Of a stretch of DNA of 15,568 nt, positions 14,636 through 15,568 are shown piece by piece. The stretch is from CBDUVZ01 sp965370805 (GTDB lineage: Bacteria; Hydrothermota; Tepidihabitantia; Tepidihabitantales; Tepidihabitantaceae): assembly GCA_965370805.1 (NCBI GenBank), contig CBDUVZ010000068.1:1-15568 (forward strand), given 5' to 3'. The position numbers and the translations under genes are program-made. Every line of letters begins with the position of its first letter. The stretch's first letter is position 1. The notes under the pieces were generated by a model. It ran no database searches. It worked only from the letters and a program-made list of their open reading frames with translations, and had not been told where the DNA came from.

Positions 14636-14663
14636 ATTATAGACTCCAGAGCACGGGCTTCAA
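14636..14663 (-). promoter_or_regulatory. Candidate promoter with consensus TATAAT inside the intergenic region
   Basis: TTGAAG (14663-14658), 16-bp spacer, TATAAT (14641-14636) on the minus strand, pointing toward the radical SAM operon. It is the best -10 match in the window and has no annotated gene directly downstream except the small ORF candidate. Confidence 0.45.
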
Positions 14664-14684
14664 TCCCCGGCCCCGCCCCGCCGT

Positions 14685-14890
14685 GGCAATCTTCCGCATT
14701 CGTCATTCGACACTCGGCATTCGGCATTCCCTTGGCGCTCTTGGCGGCCTTGGCGGTTTTCTCGTCCGCTTTGGTCATTGGGTCTTGGTCATTCCCCGAT
14801 CTGCTTCCCTCGTCATTGCGAGGAACGAAGTGACGCGGCAATCTTCCTCATTCTGCATTCCTCATTCGGCATTCGGCATTCGGCATTGCC
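14685..14890. repeat. Mosaic of short intergenic repeat phrases
   Basis: The stretch is a string of simple repeats: CATTCG/GGCATTC units (14695-14730), TTGGCGGC-type 10-mers (14731-14757), TTGGTCATT units (14770-14793), a hairpin-type phrase with CGTCA/TGACG and ATTGC/GCAAT arms (14811-14842), then ATTC/CATTCGG units again (14846-14887). A 17-base block GGCAATCTTCC-N-CATTC occurs at both 14685-14701 and 14837-14853 with one mismatch. No convincing gene lies in it; a 76-codon minus-strand frame (14611-14841) is simply the translation of the repeats. Such phrases are scattered in many candidate-phylum genomes. Confidence 0.75.
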
Positions 14891-14903
14891 TCGCCCCGCC
14901 GGG

Positions 14904-14931
14904 TTGACCGGCCGGCATTTGCGGATACAAT
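14904..14931 (+). promoter_or_regulatory. Promoter of the terminal secreted-protein gene
   Basis: TTGACC (14904-14909), 16-bp spacer, TACAAT (14926-14931). Predicted start near 14938 is about seven bases before the ATG at 14945; there is no Shine-Dalgarno sequence. Confidence 0.55.
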
Positions 14932-14944
14932 CAACTCAGAGACA

Positions 14945-15388
14945 ATGAACAGAAGTCACGCAATGCTGGTTGCCGCCCTCCTGGTCTGCACCTGCGGACA
15001 ACCACTCGGCCTGTCGCCGACCGAACGGTATGCGGTCACACTCGTCCCGGCCCGTCACGTCTGGCGTCTGACCGAGGATTTCCAGGCGCAGATCCACGTC
15101 ACCAACCTCACCTCGGACACGATGGTATTCAATTTCTGGGACAGCGGGCAGTACGCGGCGGAATTCCACAACATCTACAACCAGGTTATCCTTTGCTCGC
15201 CCTCGTATGTATACTGCGTGCAGACTTCCTTCATCATCCCGCCCTTCGGAACCCACACCATGGAGTTCGTCGCGTCACTGCGGGAGACATCCGGGGGCAT
15301 TCCGGTACTGGGTCTCTGCCGAATCCGGGCGCACATCCCGTACAACGAAAGCCCCTACTCAGAAGCCTGGATCACAATCATCCCGTAG
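14945..15388 (+). CDS. Small secreted protein with BsuPI-like beta-sandwich
   Basis: A 147-residue exported protein. Residues 1-17 (MNRSHAMLVAALLVCTC) are a signal peptide; C15 and C17 sit near a lipobox position, but the residue before each (Val, Thr) is not the usual Gly/Ala/Ser, so lipidation is doubtful. The mature part has an Ig-like beta pattern: FQAQIHVTNLTSDTMVFNFW (46-65), SGQYAAEFHN (67-76), and IIPPFGTHTMEFVASL (97-112). This resembles the BsuPI/intracellular proteinase inhibitor fold seen in many secreted proteins, where it need not inhibit proteases. C84, C91 and C125 could form a disulfide. The gene is monocistronic, with its own promoter, and is followed by the hairpin repeats. 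The family call is tentative; being a real, secreted protein is more secure. Confidence 0.7.
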   Translation: MNRSHAMLVAALLVCTCGQPLGLSPTERYAVTLVPARHVWRLTEDFQAQIHVTNLTSDTMVFNFWDSGQYAAEFHNIYNQVILCSPSYVYCVQTSFIIPPFGTHTMEFVASLRETSGGIPVLGLCRIRAHIPYNESPYSEAWITIIP

Positions 15389-15406
15389 CCCGACGCGGAA
15401 CGCATC

Positions 15407-15452
15407 GGGGACATGACCTTATCCCGCCCTGGGGATAAGGATCGTGTCCCCC
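15407..15452. repeat. REP-like palindrome, copy 1
   Basis: A 46-base hairpin: GGGGACA (15407-15413) pairs with TGTCCCC (15445-15451), a TGA/ATCG internal loop, then CCTTATCCC (15417-15425) pairs with GGGATAAGG (15432-15440) around a six-base loop. The style matches REP elements mobilised by REP-associated tyrosine transposases, none of which is encoded in this window. Confidence 0.7.
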
Positions 15453-15462
15453 AGCCCTCACA

Positions 15463-15508
15463 GGGGACATGACCCAATCCCGTCCTCGGCATTGGGATCG
15501 TGTCCCCC
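15463..15508. repeat. REP-like palindrome, copy 2
   Basis: A second 46-base copy in the same orientation, 56 bp after the first. The outer GGGGACA/TGTCCCC stem and TGA/ATCG loop are identical. The inner stem is CCCAATCCC (15473-15481) against GGCATTGGG (15488-15496), with one mismatch; compared with copy 1 both arms have changed together so pairing is kept. Confidence 0.7.
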
Positions 15509-15513
15509 AGCCT

Positions 15514-15551
15514 CAATCAGAAGGGCGGGTTTCCCCGCCCTTGCTTGATTG
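15514..15551. terminator. Strong GC hairpin, possible terminator
   Basis: AAGGGCGGG (15521-15529) and CCCGCCCTT (15534-15542) form a perfect 9-bp stem with a TTTC loop, inside an outer CAATCA (15514-15519)/TGATTG (15546-15551) stem. No T-run follows on either strand, so intrinsic termination is uncertain; it could end the secreted-protein transcript or be another repeat. The remaining 15552-15568 shows nothing. Confidence 0.4.
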
Positions 15552-15568
15552 CTGTCGATGCGGTCGAT

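Noticed and set aside
14611..14841. A 76-codon minus-strand frame with AKAAKSAKG and NAECRMTNAE repeats
   Set aside because: It is only the translation of dispersed nucleotide repeats; similar spurious peptides arise wherever these phrases occur.
14695..14887. CRISPR-like array
   Set aside because: Units are 7-10 bp, degenerate and directly abutting, with no unique spacers and no cas genes.

Overview
The window (about 60% GC, gene-dense, mostly short intergenic gaps) looks like a chromosomal piece of an uncultivated anaerobic bacterium. An oxygen-sensitive class III ribonucleotide reductase, a very long GreA-type protein, a fused TIGR03960/TIGR03936-type radical SAM protein next to RNase G, a DUF6754-like membrane cluster and intergenic repeat 'phrases' (ATTCGGC runs, TTGGCGGC runs, TGGTCATT runs, 10-bp 'ACACGGATGG' periodicities) together recall candidate phyla such as WOR-3/Stahlbacteria. 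That placement is an inference from style, not from a marker gene.

Layout. (1) 63-2710, plus strand: a ~664-residue GreA-like transcription factor translationally coupled to TsaC/YwlC (tRNA t6A synthesis). (2) 2725-6010, minus strand: a tight four-gene operon of membrane proteins of unknown function, beginning with a signal-peptide/fibronectin-III/DUF6754-like protein, then a 6-TM protein, a doubly anchored extracytoplasmic protein and another 6-TM protein; all joints overlap or nearly overlap and carry strong ribosome binding sites. (3) 6145-7538: a MazG-type pyrophosphohydrolase (minus) and ThiL (plus), divergently transcribed. (4) 7539-10573: a non-coding stretch with DnaA-box-like sequences, a good promoter and a 166-nt leader, then nrdD and a YggU/DUF167 gene. 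(5) 10576-14483, minus strand: the radical SAM protein overlapping RNase G by one base. (6) 14484-15568: repeat-rich DNA with a possible tiny transcript, a small secreted BsuPI-like protein, and tandem REP-like hairpins.

How the parts fit. Most recognisable genes are housekeeping: transcript cleavage (GreA), tRNA modification (TsaC), RNA processing (RNase G), nucleotide supply and sanitation (NrdD, MazG) and thiamine cofactor synthesis (ThiL). The least understood unit is the four-gene membrane operon. A second theme is initiation signals: several genes lacking a Shine-Dalgarno sequence have a sigma70-like promoter whose predicted start site falls on, or within about 7 nt of, the start codon (mazG, thiL, radical SAM gene, terminal secreted gene and one possible small ORF), whereas genes inside operons and nrdD carry strong Shine-Dalgarno sequences. 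This suggests that leaderless or near-leaderless mRNAs are common in this organism.
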